DNA of 64,000 bases, taken from Pseudomonas sp. RIT623 (GTDB lineage: Bacteria > Pseudomonadota > Gammaproteobacteria > Pseudomonadales > Pseudomonadaceae). The translations under genes were made by a program, and so were the position numbers. The DNA is taken from the NCBI RefSeq assembly GCF_004519305.1, contig NZ_SOZA01000003.1, positions 62,001-126,000 of the forward strand. The letters run 5' to 3'. A model generated the notes under the pieces. That model was not told the DNA's origin. It saw only the letters and a program-made list of their open reading frames with translations, and made no database searches. This document shows positions 32,251-42,647 of this stretch, in pieces; position 1 is the stretch's first letter, and the number at the start of each line of letters is the position of its first letter.

Positions 32251-33204
32251 TCATGAGGCGCCCACATGCTGGGCCGCCCAGTGGCGCGGGTTTTCCAGCG
32301 CGAGTCGGTCACGTTCGAACGCCTTTGGCAGGTGTGCCTTGAGGTGCTCGACCCAGGTGCGGATCTTGGCATCGAGAAAGCGCCGTGACGAGTAAAGCGC
32401 GTACACCTCACGCGGATGCAACTGGCAATCCGGCATCAGGCGCAACAGGCGCCCTTCGCTGAACGCCTTGGCCGCGACGAAACTCGGCAGCAGACAAACG
32501 CCCAGGCCGCTGGCCGCGGCCTGGCAGGCTGCCTCCGGTTGGTTGACGCGCAACACATTCTGGAATCTGAAGGTCGCCTCTGGACCGAAGTACCAACCCT
32601 GCGGGTACAGTGGATCGGCCAGCAGGATGCAGCGGTGCTCGTGCAATTGCGCTGGCCGGGTCGGCACCCCATGCCGCTCCAGGTAGGCCGGCGCGGCACA
32701 CAGCACGCTGTGGATCTGCCCCAACCGCTGGGCGACGAAGTCCGAGTCCGGCAGGCCCAGCGCCAAGGTCACCAGCACATCCAGGCCCTCATCCAGCAGC
32801 GCCGGCGTCTGCTCTGTCAGCGATAGATCAATGGACACCTGCGGATGCTGCTCGAGGTAATGCCCCACCAACGGCATGAGGTATTCCAGGCCGAACTCGG
32901 TGATCGTGTGCAGACGCAGGCATCCAACGGCCCGGGACTGGGCACTGGAGGCCTCGGCGGCGGCGCTTTCGAGCTCGGCGAAGATGGTCTTGCAGCGTTT
33001 CAGATAACGCTGCCCGGCCTCGGTCAGCGCCAGCGAGCGGGTGGTTCGCTGCAGCAACCGCGCGCGCAGTTGCTCCTCGAGCGCGGCGACCTGCCGCGAG
33101 ACAGTCGGCGAGGAAATCTCCAACTGCTGCGCCGCCCGGCAAAAACTGCCGCTCTCGGCCACGCGCACGAATGCCTGCATGCAATGCAACAGGTCAATGG
33201 CCAT
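32251..33204 (-). CDS. LysR-family regulator
   Basis: This 317-aa LysR protein has the helix-turn-helix FCRAAQQLEISSPTVSRQVA and an effector domain including PSFVAAKAFSEGRLLRLMPD, resembling the CrgA/DmlR-like branch. It follows a TetR gene with a 3-bp gap, so it is at the distal end of the second efflux operon or coupled to tetR. Its target is unclear. Confidence 0.88.
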   Translation of the reverse strand: MAIDLLHCMQAFVRVAESGSFCRAAQQLEISSPTVSRQVAALEEQLRARLLQRTTRSLALTEAGQRYLKRCKTIFAELESAAAEASSAQSRAVGCLRLHTITEFGLEYLMPLVGHYLEQHPQVSIDLSLTEQTPALLDEGLDVLVTLALGLPDSDFVAQRLGQIHSVLCAAPAYLERHGVPTRPAQLHEHRCILLADPLYPQGWYFGPEATFRFQNVLRVNQPEAACQAAASGLGVCLLPSFVAAKAFSEGRLLRLMPDCQLHPREVYALYSSRRFLDAKIRTWVEHLKAHLPKAFERDRLALENPRHWAAQHVGAS

Positions 33205-33207
33205 GCC

Positions 33208-33828
33208 CTACTCTCCCGCCCCACCGGGCAACAGCAAAGCCAGGATGAAACGCTCGACCTCACTGCCTATCGGATAGTGCTCGCCCGGCAACCCCAGCAA
33301 TAGGGCCTCGCTGAGCGCACCGAACATGAACACCCCTACCGCCCGGGCCTGCGCCTCGCGCTCGGTGTTCGCCAGGCGCCCCGCGCCAGCATGCTCGAGC
33401 ACCAGCGACACATAACGGCGAATACGCTGCTGCATCCCTTGCAAACGAGCCTGCACGCGCGCGCTGACATGCCGCAGCTCATGCCCCTGTAGCAGGATCG
33501 CCGCACTGCGACGCAGGTGCGGCTTGGCCAGGGTGTCCTGCAACCCCTGGCCAAGTACACCGGCCATGCTGGCGATATCCGGCAACGCCTGCGCCTCGCT
33601 GCGTGCGACCGGCAACTGGTCCCAGGGGAACCAGGCCCGCTCGATCACCGCCTCGAGCAGCTCCGGCTTGCCCTGGTAGTGCCAATAGATGGAGCCGCGG
33701 GTCAGGCCGGCGACATCGGCGATGTCCTCCAGCCTGGCGATCGCGTAGCCGCGATCGCTGAACACCCGCTCGGCGGCGTCGAGCAGGCGCTGGCGCGTCT
33801 GCTCGACCTCGGCCTTGCACCGCCTCAT
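33208..33828 (-). CDS. TetR-family regulator, efflux-associated
   Basis: This 206-aa protein has an N-terminal TetR helix-turn-helix (IADVAGLTRGSIYWHYQGKP) close to the TtgR/AcrR/SrpR type, and a variable ligand-binding region. The start MRRCKAEVEQTRQRLLDAAE matches those regulators. It lies 31 bp after the outer-membrane factor gene of the second RND operon. In TtgGHI and SrpABC systems an IclR and a TetR regulator sit together upstream, here the TetR is at the far end. Confidence 0.87.
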   Translation of the reverse strand: MRRCKAEVEQTRQRLLDAAERVFSDRGYAIARLEDIADVAGLTRGSIYWHYQGKPELLEAVIERAWFPWDQLPVARSEAQALPDIASMAGVLGQGLQDTLAKPHLRRSAAILLQGHELRHVSARVQARLQGMQQRIRRYVSLVLEHAGAGRLANTEREAQARAVGVFMFGALSEALLLGLPGEHYPIGSEVERFILALLLPGGAGE

Positions 33829-33859
33829 CGCCACGATCTCGACAACGCCAGGCCCAGCA

Positions 33860-35248
33860 TCACTGGCTCCCTCCACCCAGCGCCTTGTACAACGCGATCA
33901 GGTTCTGGCTGCGCGCCAGCTGGGTGCTCACCAGCTCCTGCTGCGAGGCGAACAGGTTGCGTTGCGCATCCAGGCTGTTGAGGTAAGTGTCCACCCCGGT
34001 CTGGTAGCGCTGCTCGGCCAAGCCATAGCTGCGCGTGTTGGCCTTGACCAGCAAGTCCTGGGCCCTGACCTGGTTGTCCAGTTCACGACGCGCCACCAGG
34101 CCATCGGCCACTTCCTGGAAGGCCACCTGGATCGCCTTCTGGTAGTTGGCCACCTCGATCGAGGTCTGCACCTTGGCCACGTCGAGATTGGCCTGGTTGC
34201 GCCCCCAGTTGAAAATCGGCACGTTGATCGACGGCACGAAACTCCAGGCCCCCTGCCCGCCAGAGAACAGGTCACCCAGCTGGCGGCTGGCCGAGCCCGC
34301 CGAGGCGGTCAGGCTGATGCTCGGGAAGAACGCCGCGCGGGCCGCGCCGACGTTGGCGTTGGCAGCCTTTAGCGCGTGCTCCGCAGCCAGAATGTCGGGG
34401 CGCTGGGTCAGCACCTGCGAGGGCAATCCGGCCGGCAGGCTGGCGCCCAGCACCAGCGACTCGGGCGCGCTCACAGCCATCTGCTGCGGCGCCAGCGGCT
34501 TGCCCACCAGCAACACCAGGGCATTGCGGTCCTGCTCCACCAGGCGCTGGTACTTGGCCTCGCTGGCCTGCGCCGAGCGCACGGTGCTCTCGGCCTGGCT
34601 CAGGTCCAGTTCGGTGGCGACATCCTCCTGGTAGCTGCTGCGGGTGGTCAGGTAGCTCTGCTGCTGGCTATCCAGGGTCTGCTTGCTCAAGGCCAGCAAC
34701 TGCATGTCGGCCTGCAGCTGGTAATAGGCGTTGGCCACTTCCGCCACCAGGGCGATCTGCGCGCTGCGCTGCGCCTCGACGGTCTGCAGGTAGCTTTCCA
34801 GCGCCTGTTCGTTGAGGCTGCGCACACGGCCGAAGAAGTCCAGTTCATAAGAAGCGAAGCCGACGCCAGCATCATAGCGGTGGCTGGTGCCATTGCGCCC
34901 GTCCGCGGACAGGTCCGCCGGCGTACGCTGGCTGCTGCCGGAGACCGTGGCATCGATCGACGGCAGCAGGTCGGCACGGCTGATGCGGTACTGCGCCTGC
35001 GCCTTTTCGATGTTGAGCAGCGCCACCCGCAGGTCGCGGTTGTTGTGCAAGGCATCGCCGATCAGGGCCTTGAGTTGCGGGTCATGGAAGAAGGTAGCCC
35101 AGGGCAGGACGCTGCCCGCCTCGGCGGACGGCACCTTCCACTCTGAAGCCACCGGCGCCGCCGGGCGCTGGTACGCGGGGATCAGCGAACAACCGCCCAC
35201 CAGGCCCATGGCCAGTGCCAGGGCCGCTTTCAGATTGCCGTGGCTCAT
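33860..35248 (-). CDS. RND efflux outer-membrane factor, TtgI/SrpC type
   Basis: This 462-aa protein has the lipobox LVGGC and mature start [12 protein letters not shown], then two outer-membrane efflux repeats ([20 protein letters not shown] and [20 protein letters not shown]). It is the exit duct of the second pump. The start overlaps the pump stop (ATGA at 35245-35248). Confidence 0.93.
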   Translation of the reverse strand: MSHGNLKAALALAMGLVGGCSLIPAYQRPAAPVASEWKVPSAEAGSVLPWATFFHDPQLKALIGDALHNNRDLRVALLNIEKAQAQYRISRADLLPSIDATVSGSSQRTPADLSADGRNGTSHRYDAGVGFASYELDFFGRVRSLNEQALESYLQTVEAQRSAQIALVAEVANAYYQLQADMQLLALSKQTLDSQQQSYLTTRSSYQEDVATELDLSQAESTVRSAQASEAKYQRLVEQDRNALVLLVGKPLAPQQMAVSAPESLVLGASLPAGLPSQVLTQRPDILAAEHALKAANANVGAARAAFFPSISLTASAGSASRQLGDLFSGGQGAWSFVPSINVPIFNWGRNQANLDVAKVQTSIEVANYQKAIQVAFQEVADGLVARRELDNQVRAQDLLVKANTRSYGLAEQRYQTGVDTYLNSLDAQRNLFASQQELVSTQLARSQNLIALYKALGGGSQ

Positions 35249-38200
35249 GCGTGCTCTCCTTGTGCCTCGGTATTGGCCTGCTGCGCCTTGCGGCTGAACA
35301 GACGGGTGACGACCACGAAGAACAGCGGCACGAAGAACACCGCCAGGAAGGTCGCGGTCAGCATGCCGCCGACCACGCCGGTGCCGATCGAGTGCTGGCT
35401 GCCCGAACCTGGGCCGCTGGAAATCGCCAGTGGCAATACGCCGAGGACGAAGGCCAGGGAGGTCATGATGATTGGCCGCAGACGCTGACGCGCTGCCTCC
35501 GCCGCGGCTTGCAGCAAGGGCATGCCCTCCTCGTGCAGCGCCTTGGCGAACTCGACGATCAGGATCGCGTTCTTCGCCGACAGGCCCACCGTGGTCAGCA
35601 GGCCGACCTGGAAGAACACGTCGTTGGCCAGGCCACGACCGAGGGTGGCGAGCACCGCGCCGATCACGCCCAGCGGCACGACCATGATCACCGCCAGCGG
35701 TACCGACCAGCTCTCGTACAGCGCCGCCAGGCAGAGGAACACGATCAGTACCGACACCGCATACAGCGCCGGTGCCTGGGAACCGGACAGGCGCTCCTCA
35801 TAGGACATGCCGGTGTACTGCAGGCCCACGCCATCCGGCAGCTGGGCGACGATGCGCGCCACCGCCTGCATGGCGTCACCCGAGCTGTAGCCCGGCGCCG
35901 GTTCGCCCTGGATCTCCACCGCCGGCACGCCGTTGAAGCGCTCGAGCTTGGGCGAGCCATAGGTCCAGAAACCGTGGGCGAAGGACGAGAACTTGACCAT
36001 CTCGCCGTTGGCGTTGCGCACGTACCACTTGTCGAAGTCTTCCGGGGCGATACGCGAGCCGATTTCACCCTGCACGTACACCTTCTTCACCCGACCGCGG
36101 TCGATGAAGTCGTTGACATAGGACGAGCCCCACGCAGTGCTCATGGTGTCGTTGATGTCGCTGATGCTCACCTGCAACGCCCGGGCTTTCTCCTTGTCGA
36201 TCACGATCTGGTACTGCGGCTCGTCGCTCATGCCGTTGGGGCGCACGTTGGCCAGCACCGGGTCGCTCGCGGCCAGCTGCAGGAACTGGTTGCGCGCCGC
36301 GATCAGCTTCTCGTGGCCCATGCCGACACGGTCTTGCAGGTAGAAGTCGAAGCCCATGGCGTTGCCCAGTTCGAGGATCGCCGGCGGCACGAAGGCAATG
36401 ACGGTGCCGTCCTTGATCTGCGAGGCGCGCGCCTGGATGCGCTGCGACAGGGCGAAGATATCGGTGCCGTATTCGCTGTTACGTGCCTCCCACGGTTTGA
36501 GCCCGACGAACAGCATGCCCGAGCTCTGCCCGCGACCGGCGAAGTTGAAGCCGTTCACCGTGTACGCCGACTCGATCAGACCGCCCTCGTCCTCCAGCAG
36601 GTAATCGCGAATCTCGTTGAGCACCACCTGGGTGCGCGCGGCACTGGTATTGGTCGGCATCTGCACCTGGACGAACATCGTGCCCTGGTCTTCACCCGGC
36701 AGGAACGCCGTGGGGATCTTCGGGAACAACCAGCACAGCGCTACCACGATCAGGCCATAGATGCCCAGGAACAGCGCCTTGCGTTTGGCGATACCCAGCA
36801 CCCCGAGCTTGTAGCGATCGGCGTTGCGCTCGAAGGTACGGTTGAACCAGCCGAAGAAGCCCTTCTTGTCGTGGTGGTCGTGCCCGATCGGCTTGAGCAG
36901 GGTCGCGCACAAGGCCGGCGTGAGGATCATCGCCACCAGCACCGACAGGGCCATGGCCGAGACGATGGTGATGGAGAACTGCCGGTAGATGATGCCCGTG
37001 GCCCCGCCGAAGAAGGCCATCGGCACGAACACCGCCGACAGCACCATGGCGATGCCCACCAGGGCGCCCTGGATCTGCCCCATCGACTTGCGCGTGGCTT
37101 CCTTGGGTGACAGCTTGTCTTCGATCATGACCCGCTCGACGTTTTCCACCACCACGATGGCGTCGTCCACCAGCAAGCCGATGGCCAGGACCATGCCGAA
37201 CATGGTCAGGATGTTGATGGTGAAGCCGAACGCCGCCAGCACGCCGAAGGTGCCCAGCAGTACCACCGGTACCGCAAGGGTCGGGATCAAGGTGGCCCGC
37301 AGGTTCTGCATGAACAGGTACATCACCAGGAACACCAGGACGATACCTTCGCACAGGGTCTTGACCACCTCGTGGATCGAGGCGCCGACCGCCGGCGAGG
37401 TGTCGTACGGGTAGACCACCTTCAGCCCCGCCGGCAGGTAAGGCTCCAGCTCACCAACGGTGTCACGCACCCGTTGCACGGTGTCCAGCAGGTTGGCGCC
37501 GGTGGCAAGGCGCAGGGCGATGGCCGCCGCCGGCTTACCGTTGTAGGTACCGGAGATCGAGAAGTCCTCGGCCCCCAGGCCGACAGTGGCGACGTCCTTC
37601 AGGCGAACCTGGGAACCGTCCGGGTTGACCTTGAGCAGGATCTCGAGGAACTGCTCGGCGCTCTGCATCCGCGACATGCCCAGCACGGTGGCGTTGAGCT
37701 GCACGCCTTCATGGGTCGGCAGGCCGCCCAGCGAGCCCGAGGACACCTGGACGTTCTCGGAGCGCACCGCGTTGATCACGTCCTGCGGTGTCAGCTGGTA
37801 GCTGAGCAGTTTCTTCGGGTCGGTCCAGATGCGCATGGCGTACTGCGCACCGAGCATCTGGAAGTCGCCCACGCCCTTGACCCGGGTGATCGGGTCCTTG
37901 AGGTTGGAAGCGATGTAGTTGCCGATGTCGAAGTCATCCATGCTGCCGTCTTCGGAGTACAGGCCGACGATGAGCATGAAGTTGATCTGGTACTTGGCCA
38001 CGCGCAGGCCCTGGCGCTGCACTTCCTCGGGCAGCAGCGGGGTCGCCAGTTGCAGCTTGTTCTGCACCTGGACCTGGGCGATGTCCGGGTCGGTACCCTG
38101 GTCGAAGGTAACGATGATGGTCATGCTGCCATCGCTGTTGCCCTCCGACGAGATGTAACGCAGGCCGTCGAGGTTGTTCAGCTGCTGCTCGATGACCTGC

Positions 38201-38385
38201 ACCACGGTGTCTTGCACGGTCTGTGCCGAGGCGCCTGGGTAGGTGACGGTGATGCTCACCGCGGGCGCGGCGATGTTGGGGTATTGGTTGACCGGGAGCT
38301 TCATGATGCTGAAGCACCCGGCGAGCATGATCACGATAGCGATCACCCAGGCGAAGATCGGCCTGTTGATGAAGAACGATGCCAT
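35245..38385 (-). CDS. RND efflux pump inner-membrane transporter, TtgH/SrpB-like
   Basis: This 1046-aa protein begins [20 protein letters not shown] and has the HAE1 layout, with the proton-relay pair in [16 protein letters not shown] and [14 protein letters not shown]. It is a paralogue of the pump at 19786 and exactly the same length. The gene order and the divergent IclR regulator are those of solvent pumps TtgGHI and SrpABC, so organic-solvent and drug export is likely. Confidence 0.94.
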   Translation of the reverse strand: MASFFINRPIFAWVIAIVIMLAGCFSIMKLPVNQYPNIAAPAVSITVTYPGASAQTVQDTVVQVIEQQLNNLDGLRYISSEGNSDGSMTIIVTFDQGTDPDIAQVQVQNKLQLATPLLPEEVQRQGLRVAKYQINFMLIVGLYSEDGSMDDFDIGNYIASNLKDPITRVKGVGDFQMLGAQYAMRIWTDPKKLLSYQLTPQDVINAVRSENVQVSSGSLGGLPTHEGVQLNATVLGMSRMQSAEQFLEILLKVNPDGSQVRLKDVATVGLGAEDFSISGTYNGKPAAAIALRLATGANLLDTVQRVRDTVGELEPYLPAGLKVVYPYDTSPAVGASIHEVVKTLCEGIVLVFLVMYLFMQNLRATLIPTLAVPVVLLGTFGVLAAFGFTINILTMFGMVLAIGLLVDDAIVVVENVERVMIEDKLSPKEATRKSMGQIQGALVGIAMVLSAVFVPMAFFGGATGIIYRQFSITIVSAMALSVLVAMILTPALCATLLKPIGHDHHDKKGFFGWFNRTFERNADRYKLGVLGIAKRKALFLGIYGLIVVALCWLFPKIPTAFLPGEDQGTMFVQVQMPTNTSAARTQVVLNEIRDYLLEDEGGLIESAYTVNGFNFAGRGQSSGMLFVGLKPWEARNSEYGTDIFALSQRIQARASQIKDGTVIAFVPPAILELGNAMGFDFYLQDRVGMGHEKLIAARNQFLQLAASDPVLANVRPNGMSDEPQYQIVIDKEKARALQVSISDINDTMSTAWGSSYVNDFIDRGRVKKVYVQGEIGSRIAPEDFDKWYVRNANGEMVKFSSFAHGFWTYGSPKLERFNGVPAVEIQGEPAPGYSSGDAMQAVARIVAQLPDGVGLQYTGMSYEERLSGSQAPALYAVSVLIVFLCLAALYESWSVPLAVIMVVPLGVIGAVLATLGRGLANDVFFQVGLLTTVGLSAKNAILIVEFAKALHEEGMPLLQAAAEAARQRLRPIIMTSLAFVLGVLPLAISSGPGSGSQHSIGTGVVGGMLTATFLAVFFVPLFFVVVTRLFSRKAQQANTEAQGEHA

Positions 38386-38428
38386 TTGAATTTACCGAAA
38401 AGTGGCGGCGATGCCGGGACAGCCTGGG

Positions 38429-39553
38429 TTACTTCGAGCTGACGATGGATTGCAGCGGTGCGACGTTGCTGGCGGCCACTGGCTTGAGGGCGATGCCTGG
38501 GCGCACACGCTGCACGCCCTCGGTGACCACCCGCTCGCCGGCGCTGAGGCCGGATTCCACCAGCCACTGGTTACCCACGGTGCGCGACGTGCGGATATGG
38601 CGCAGCTCGGCCTTGTCGCCTTCGCCTACCACCCAAGCCGTGGCCTCACCCTTGAGGTCGCGGGTCACGCCTTGTTGCGGAACCAGCACGGCATTGCGGC
38701 GCACGCCTTCGGCCAGGGCGCCATGGACGAACATGCCTGGCATCAGGATGCCGTCGGGGTTGGGGAACTGCGCACGCAGGGTGACCGCGCCGGTGGTCGG
38801 GTCGACCGTCACTTCGGAGAACTTCAACGCGCCCGGCTGGGCATAGGGCGTGCCGTCTTCGAGGGTCAGGTCGACCTTGACCTGGCCGGGGCCGACCATC
38901 GCCAGGTGCCCGGCATCCATCTCGCGACGTAGCCGGAGCATTTCGGTGGAGGCCTGGGTGACGTCCACGTAGATCGGGTCCAGTTGGTTGATCGAGGCCA
39001 GCTCCTGGCTCTGCTCGGCGCTGACCAGCGCGCCCTCGGTGACGTTCGAGCGGCTGATACGGCCATCGATCGGCGACAGCACGCGGGTGTATTCAAGGTT
39101 GATGCGCGCGGTCTTCAACTCGGCCTCGGCCTGTTTCCAGCTGGCCTGGGCATCGTCGAACTGCTGGCGGCTGATGGCTTTGGTTTCCAGCAGGCGCTGG
39201 TAACGCTGGGCCAGGTTACGCGCGGTGTCGCGGTTGGCTGCGGCCTTGTCCACGGCAGCTTGGTACAGCGCCGGATCGATCTGGTACAGCTGCTGCCCCT
39301 TGCGCACCACGGTGCCTTCGGTGAACAGGCGCTTTTGCACGATGCCGCTCACCTGCGGACGCACTTCGGCCACCCGGTACGCGGTGGTACGGCCCGGCAA
39401 GTCGCTGCTGAGCAGCAGGTCCTGCGCCTTGAGTTCGACCACCCCCACTTCGGGAGCCTGGGCCGTCACCTTCGGCTCGGCCTTTTCGCACGCGGACAGC
39501 GCGAGGGTCATCGACAGCAAGGCACCGAGGCCCCGCGAGGTTCTGCTGATCAT
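38429..39553 (-). CDS. RND efflux membrane fusion protein, TtgG/SrpA-like
   Basis: This 374-aa lipoprotein has the lipobox LSACEKA, then [20 protein letters not shown] and the barrel-sandwich sequence SPIDGRISRSNVTEGALVSA. The start MISRTSRGLGALLSM follows an AGGAGAATCC site. It is first in the operon, facing an IclR-type regulator across 224 bp. Confidence 0.93.
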   Translation of the reverse strand: MISRTSRGLGALLSMTLALSACEKAEPKVTAQAPEVGVVELKAQDLLLSSDLPGRTTAYRVAEVRPQVSGIVQKRLFTEGTVVRKGQQLYQIDPALYQAAVDKAAANRDTARNLAQRYQRLLETKAISRQQFDDAQASWKQAEAELKTARINLEYTRVLSPIDGRISRSNVTEGALVSAEQSQELASINQLDPIYVDVTQASTEMLRLRREMDAGHLAMVGPGQVKVDLTLEDGTPYAQPGALKFSEVTVDPTTGAVTLRAQFPNPDGILMPGMFVHGALAEGVRRNAVLVPQQGVTRDLKGEATAWVVGEGDKAELRHIRTSRTVGNQWLVESGLSAGERVVTEGVQRVRPGIALKPVAASNVAPLQSIVSSK

Positions 39554-39632
39554 GGATTCTCCTTGGACATGACGCCGACCCGGACGCTGCAGGAGGAACT
39601 TGCAAGCATCACGAGCATTGAGCGATTCTTGA

Positions 39633-39672
39633 TGTACCACAATACGGTACCGTGTACCGCATTACGATACAA
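39633..39672. promoter_or_regulatory. Tandem 20-bp operator for the IclR-type repressor
   Basis: Two adjacent 20-bp units, TGTACCACAATACGGTACCG at 39633-39652 and TGTACCGCATTACGATACAA at 39653-39672, agree at 15 of 20 positions. They lie between the divergent pump and regulator genes. TtgV-type IclR repressors bind as tetramers to repeated operators in this position, so this is the likely binding site. Confidence 0.65.
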
Positions 39673-39777
39673 GCAGTACAATAAAAGAAAAAACCTTCGC
39701 TGCCGAGCGGCGAAATGAACCTGTACACTCGCCCAGCCGCCAAGGTGTCGGCGGCGGCGCCGTTTACGAGGAAAGTG

Positions 39778-40545
39778 ATGAGCAGTGACAAAGACAACGC
39801 AGCGGACGAGCAACGCAGTGGCGGCATCCAGGTCATCGCGCGCTCAAGCGCCATCATGCGGGCCCTGGGGGCCCAGCCCCAGGGCCTGAGCCTGGCAGCC
39901 ATCGCCCAGGCCACCGACCTGCCCCGCTCCACCGTGCAGCGCATCATCGGCGCGCTGGAAACCGAAGGCCTGGTCGAAAGCCTCCCTGGCAGCGGCTATC
40001 GTCTGGGCCCGGCGCTGGGCCAACTGATCCACCATGCCCATGGCGACATCATTTCCGTGGCCCGCGAGTCATTGGAGCAGCTCGGTGAAGCCCTAGGGGA
40101 AACCGTGGTGTTGTCGTGCATCCGCGGCAAGCGGACCAACGTCATCATCCGCGCGATCAGCGAGCAGGAACTGCGCGTGGTGATTCCGCTGGGCCATACG
40201 CTGCCCATGTACTCCACCAGTGATGGCAAGGTGCTGCTCTCGACCCTGAGTGACGAGGGCATCCGCGAATGGCTGCCAGACACGCTGGAAAAGCTCACGG
40301 CCAATACCCTCGGCTTGCCGGAACTGCTGGCGCAGATGCCGGAGATTCGTCGTAGCGGCATGGCCGTGGACATCGAGGAACACACCTTGGGGGTGAGCGC
40401 GATGAGCCTGTTGATCCCCACGTTCATGGGGCCGCACGCAGTATCGGTGGTCGCGCCCACCGCGCGCTTCAAGCCGAGGCTGGCGGAGTTTCGCAGTGCC
40501 CTGACCCGCTTCAAGGCTGCGCTGGACAAACAGTTCGAGGGTTAA
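39778..40545 (+). CDS. IclR-family efflux repressor, TtgV/SrpS-like
   Basis: This 255-aa protein has the IclR helix-turn-helix (GLSLAAIAQATDLPRSTVQR) directly preceded by GGIQVIARSSAIMRALG, a stretch closely resembling TtgV of P. putida, followed by an IclR effector domain. TtgV senses aromatic effectors and represses ttgGHI. The start at 39778 follows AGGAAAG, a GTG/ATG start further upstream would add an unrelated N-terminus. It faces the second RND operon. Confidence 0.87.
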   Translation: MSSDKDNAADEQRSGGIQVIARSSAIMRALGAQPQGLSLAAIAQATDLPRSTVQRIIGALETEGLVESLPGSGYRLGPALGQLIHHAHGDIISVARESLEQLGEALGETVVLSCIRGKRTNVIIRAISEQELRVVIPLGHTLPMYSTSDGKVLLSTLSDEGIREWLPDTLEKLTANTLGLPELLAQMPEIRRSGMAVDIEEHTLGVSAMSLLIPTFMGPHAVSVVAPTARFKPRLAEFRSALTRFKAALDKQFEG

Positions 40546-40558
40546 CGGCCAGCGAGAC

Positions 40559-41458
40559 TCAGAAAGCCTTTACGAGCGTAAAGCGCAATACCGAGCCTTT
40601 CGCGGCGGCAGCACTGCCCGCCGTCACGCTGACCTCCTTGTAAGCCGCGCCCTTGAGCAGAACGCCCGTGCCGGGAAGCGGGTAATCGAGCTCCAGGCCG
40701 ACCGCGTGGCGTGATGAACGGTCGTTGCTCGCGCCATAGCCCTTGTCGTCCGATGCTTGCCATTGGCTGTAACCCACCACCCCGGCCTGGAAGGTGCCCA
40801 GGTTCTTGCCCACCCCCCATTCCAGCGTCACTTCATTACCCGGCCGGAATCCCGAATCGTCCTCGCCATTACGTTCGAAACGCATCAGCGCCGAGGCGGT
40901 GATCGTCTTGGCGCTATCGAAGTAGTAGGTCGCGCCACCTGAAAGCATGGTGGTCTTGAAGCCCTTGCCAGGCGACGCTGGGTCGCTGGTGCTGCCGTTG
41001 TCAAACCACAGGCCGCCGACCGCCGCCGCATCCCACTGCTGCCCATGCCAGATCAGCGCCACGCCGGCGTAGATATCACCGATGCCGGTGCGCGAGTCGG
41101 ATATTCCCGCAGCGTTCAGGTTGAGCGAGGTGTGCGCGACGGGGACCATCGTCTCCACGGCGAAGTCGGCGCCGAGCACTTTCTTGTCGGTGACCCAGAT
41201 AAGCCGGTTCGCCACCGCGGTGACATTACCTCGATTGTGGCCCGGCAAGTCGTCGTTGCTGCCAGGGGCGCGGAAGCTGTCGATGTCGTAGTTCACCACA
41301 TAGGCAAGGTAGTAGAGCCCGGGCGGCGGCGCGCTGGCCGCTTGCAGGCCTTCGACACCCGGCGTGTAGTGGCCACCGGCAGTCGCACACAAAGGCAACA
41401 TCGCGGCGGCCAGAGTACTGGCGGTAGCGATGGTCCGGACTTGTTTCTTGTTATTCAT
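40559..41458 (-). CDS. MetA-pathway-type outer-membrane transporter
   Basis: This 299-aa protein has a signal peptide (MNNKKQVRTIATASTLAAAM ... CATAGG) and beta-barrel sequence ending in KGSVLRFTLVKAF with a terminal Phe. It resembles the Phenol_MetA_deg family of channels encoded in aromatic degradation operons. It is the last gene of the catabolic operon, 100 bp after the zinc alcohol dehydrogenase, and probably lets the aromatic substrate enter. Confidence 0.8.
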   Translation of the reverse strand: MNNKKQVRTIATASTLAAAMLPLCATAGGHYTPGVEGLQAASAPPPGLYYLAYVVNYDIDSFRAPGSNDDLPGHNRGNVTAVANRLIWVTDKKVLGADFAVETMVPVAHTSLNLNAAGISDSRTGIGDIYAGVALIWHGQQWDAAAVGGLWFDNGSTSDPASPGKGFKTTMLSGGATYYFDSAKTITASALMRFERNGEDDSGFRPGNEVTLEWGVGKNLGTFQAGVVGYSQWQASDDKGYGASNDRSSRHAVGLELDYPLPGTGVLLKGAAYKEVSVTAGSAAAAKGSVLRFTLVKAF

Positions 41459-41558
41459 TATCAAATCCTGTCTTTCAATGGGCAGGCCGAAGCCGTGGCG
41501 GGCAGTAATGCCCACCAGGTCGGTTACCGAGAAGGTGTGGGTGTTGGTGATCCGGCGC

Positions 41559-42647
41559 TTACGGTCGCATGACGACTTTCCCCGCCTGTCCTGAGGTCAC
41601 CAGGCCAAGCGCCTGCCGAGCCTCGTGCAGGCCACAGCGATGGGTGATGAGCGCCTCGAAGGGGAACGCCTGGTGGTGCAGCGAGACGATCTTCATCGCA
41701 TCGTGATAATGACGCCCCTGGGCGTACTGGGTGCCGATCAGCCGCAGGTTGCGCTGGACGATCAGCGAAGGATCGAAGGGCTGCTCGCCCTGGCTCGCCC
41801 ACAAGCCGATCAACAGGTATGCCGCATTCCTGGCGCACAACCCCACACCCTCGGGGAAAGCCGAGCGGTGCCCGCTGGCCTCAATGACCAGGTCGGCCCC
41901 ACGCCCCCCGCTGACTGCGCGAACGCGCGCCAGGCGCTCGTCCAGCGAAGTGCTGGCCAGGTCCAGCACGCTGGTCGCGCCGAACTGCTCAGCCAATCTC
42001 AAGCGCAAGGGCGAGGCGTCTATCGCGGTCACTGTGGCGGCCCCGGAGAGCTTGGCCAGCATGACCGCCGCCAGGCCGATCGGCCCGCAGCCTTGAACCA
42101 CGACGTGGCTCAACGGCTTGATCCCGCCCGCGCGTTCGACGCCTTGCAAGACTGCCGGCAACGCACAGCCGAAGGCGATCACGGCCTCGCTCGTCGTGCC
42201 ATCGGGAATACGGAAGAAGGCCGCGCCCTCGGGCAAAGTCACAAAGTCGGCGTAGCTGCCCCAGGTCGGCTTGTCCACAGGACCGAACCAGGTCGCCTGG
42301 GTGCAGGACGAGAAATCCTTCTCGATCGTGCAATACCAGCACTTGTGGCAAGGCGCGATGGGGCACCAGTAAATGCGATCGCCGGCGGTAACATTGACGC
42401 CGGCGTAGTCATGGAGCACGCCCTCGCCCAGTTCCTCGATCACACCGACACCTTCATGACCCAGCACAATCGCGTGAGGCAGATTGAACTCGCCCTTGGT
42501 CATGTGCACATCGCTGCCACACACGCCACCGTACTCCACCCGTGCCACCACGGCGCCTGCAGAGGGCGACGGCACACAAAGCTCACGCAAGACCAACGAC
42601 TCAGGGCGCTCCAGCACCACGGCCCTACCTTTGCGGATAGTGTTCAT
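41559..42647 (-). CDS. Zinc-dependent alcohol dehydrogenase
   Basis: This 362-aa MDR enzyme has catalytic-zinc ligands in GGVCGSDVH and GHEGVGVIEELGEGV, the four structural-zinc cysteines in CPIAPCHKCWYC followed by SSC, and the Rossmann loop GCGPIGLAAV. It oxidises an alcohol or reduces an aldehyde with NAD(P). The ATG at 42647 overlaps the SDR stop (ATGA). The context suggests side-chain oxidation in the aromatic pathway. Confidence 0.88.
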   Translation of the reverse strand: MNTIRKGRAVVLERPESLVLRELCVPSPSAGAVVARVEYGGVCGSDVHMTKGEFNLPHAIVLGHEGVGVIEELGEGVLHDYAGVNVTAGDRIYWCPIAPCHKCWYCTIEKDFSSCTQATWFGPVDKPTWGSYADFVTLPEGAAFFRIPDGTTSEAVIAFGCALPAVLQGVERAGGIKPLSHVVVQGCGPIGLAAVMLAKLSGAATVTAIDASPLRLRLAEQFGATSVLDLASTSLDERLARVRAVSGGRGADLVIEASGHRSAFPEGVGLCARNAAYLLIGLWASQGEQPFDPSLIVQRNLRLIGTQYAQGRHYHDAMKIVSLHHQAFPFEALITHRCGLHEARQALGLVTSGQAGKVVMRP

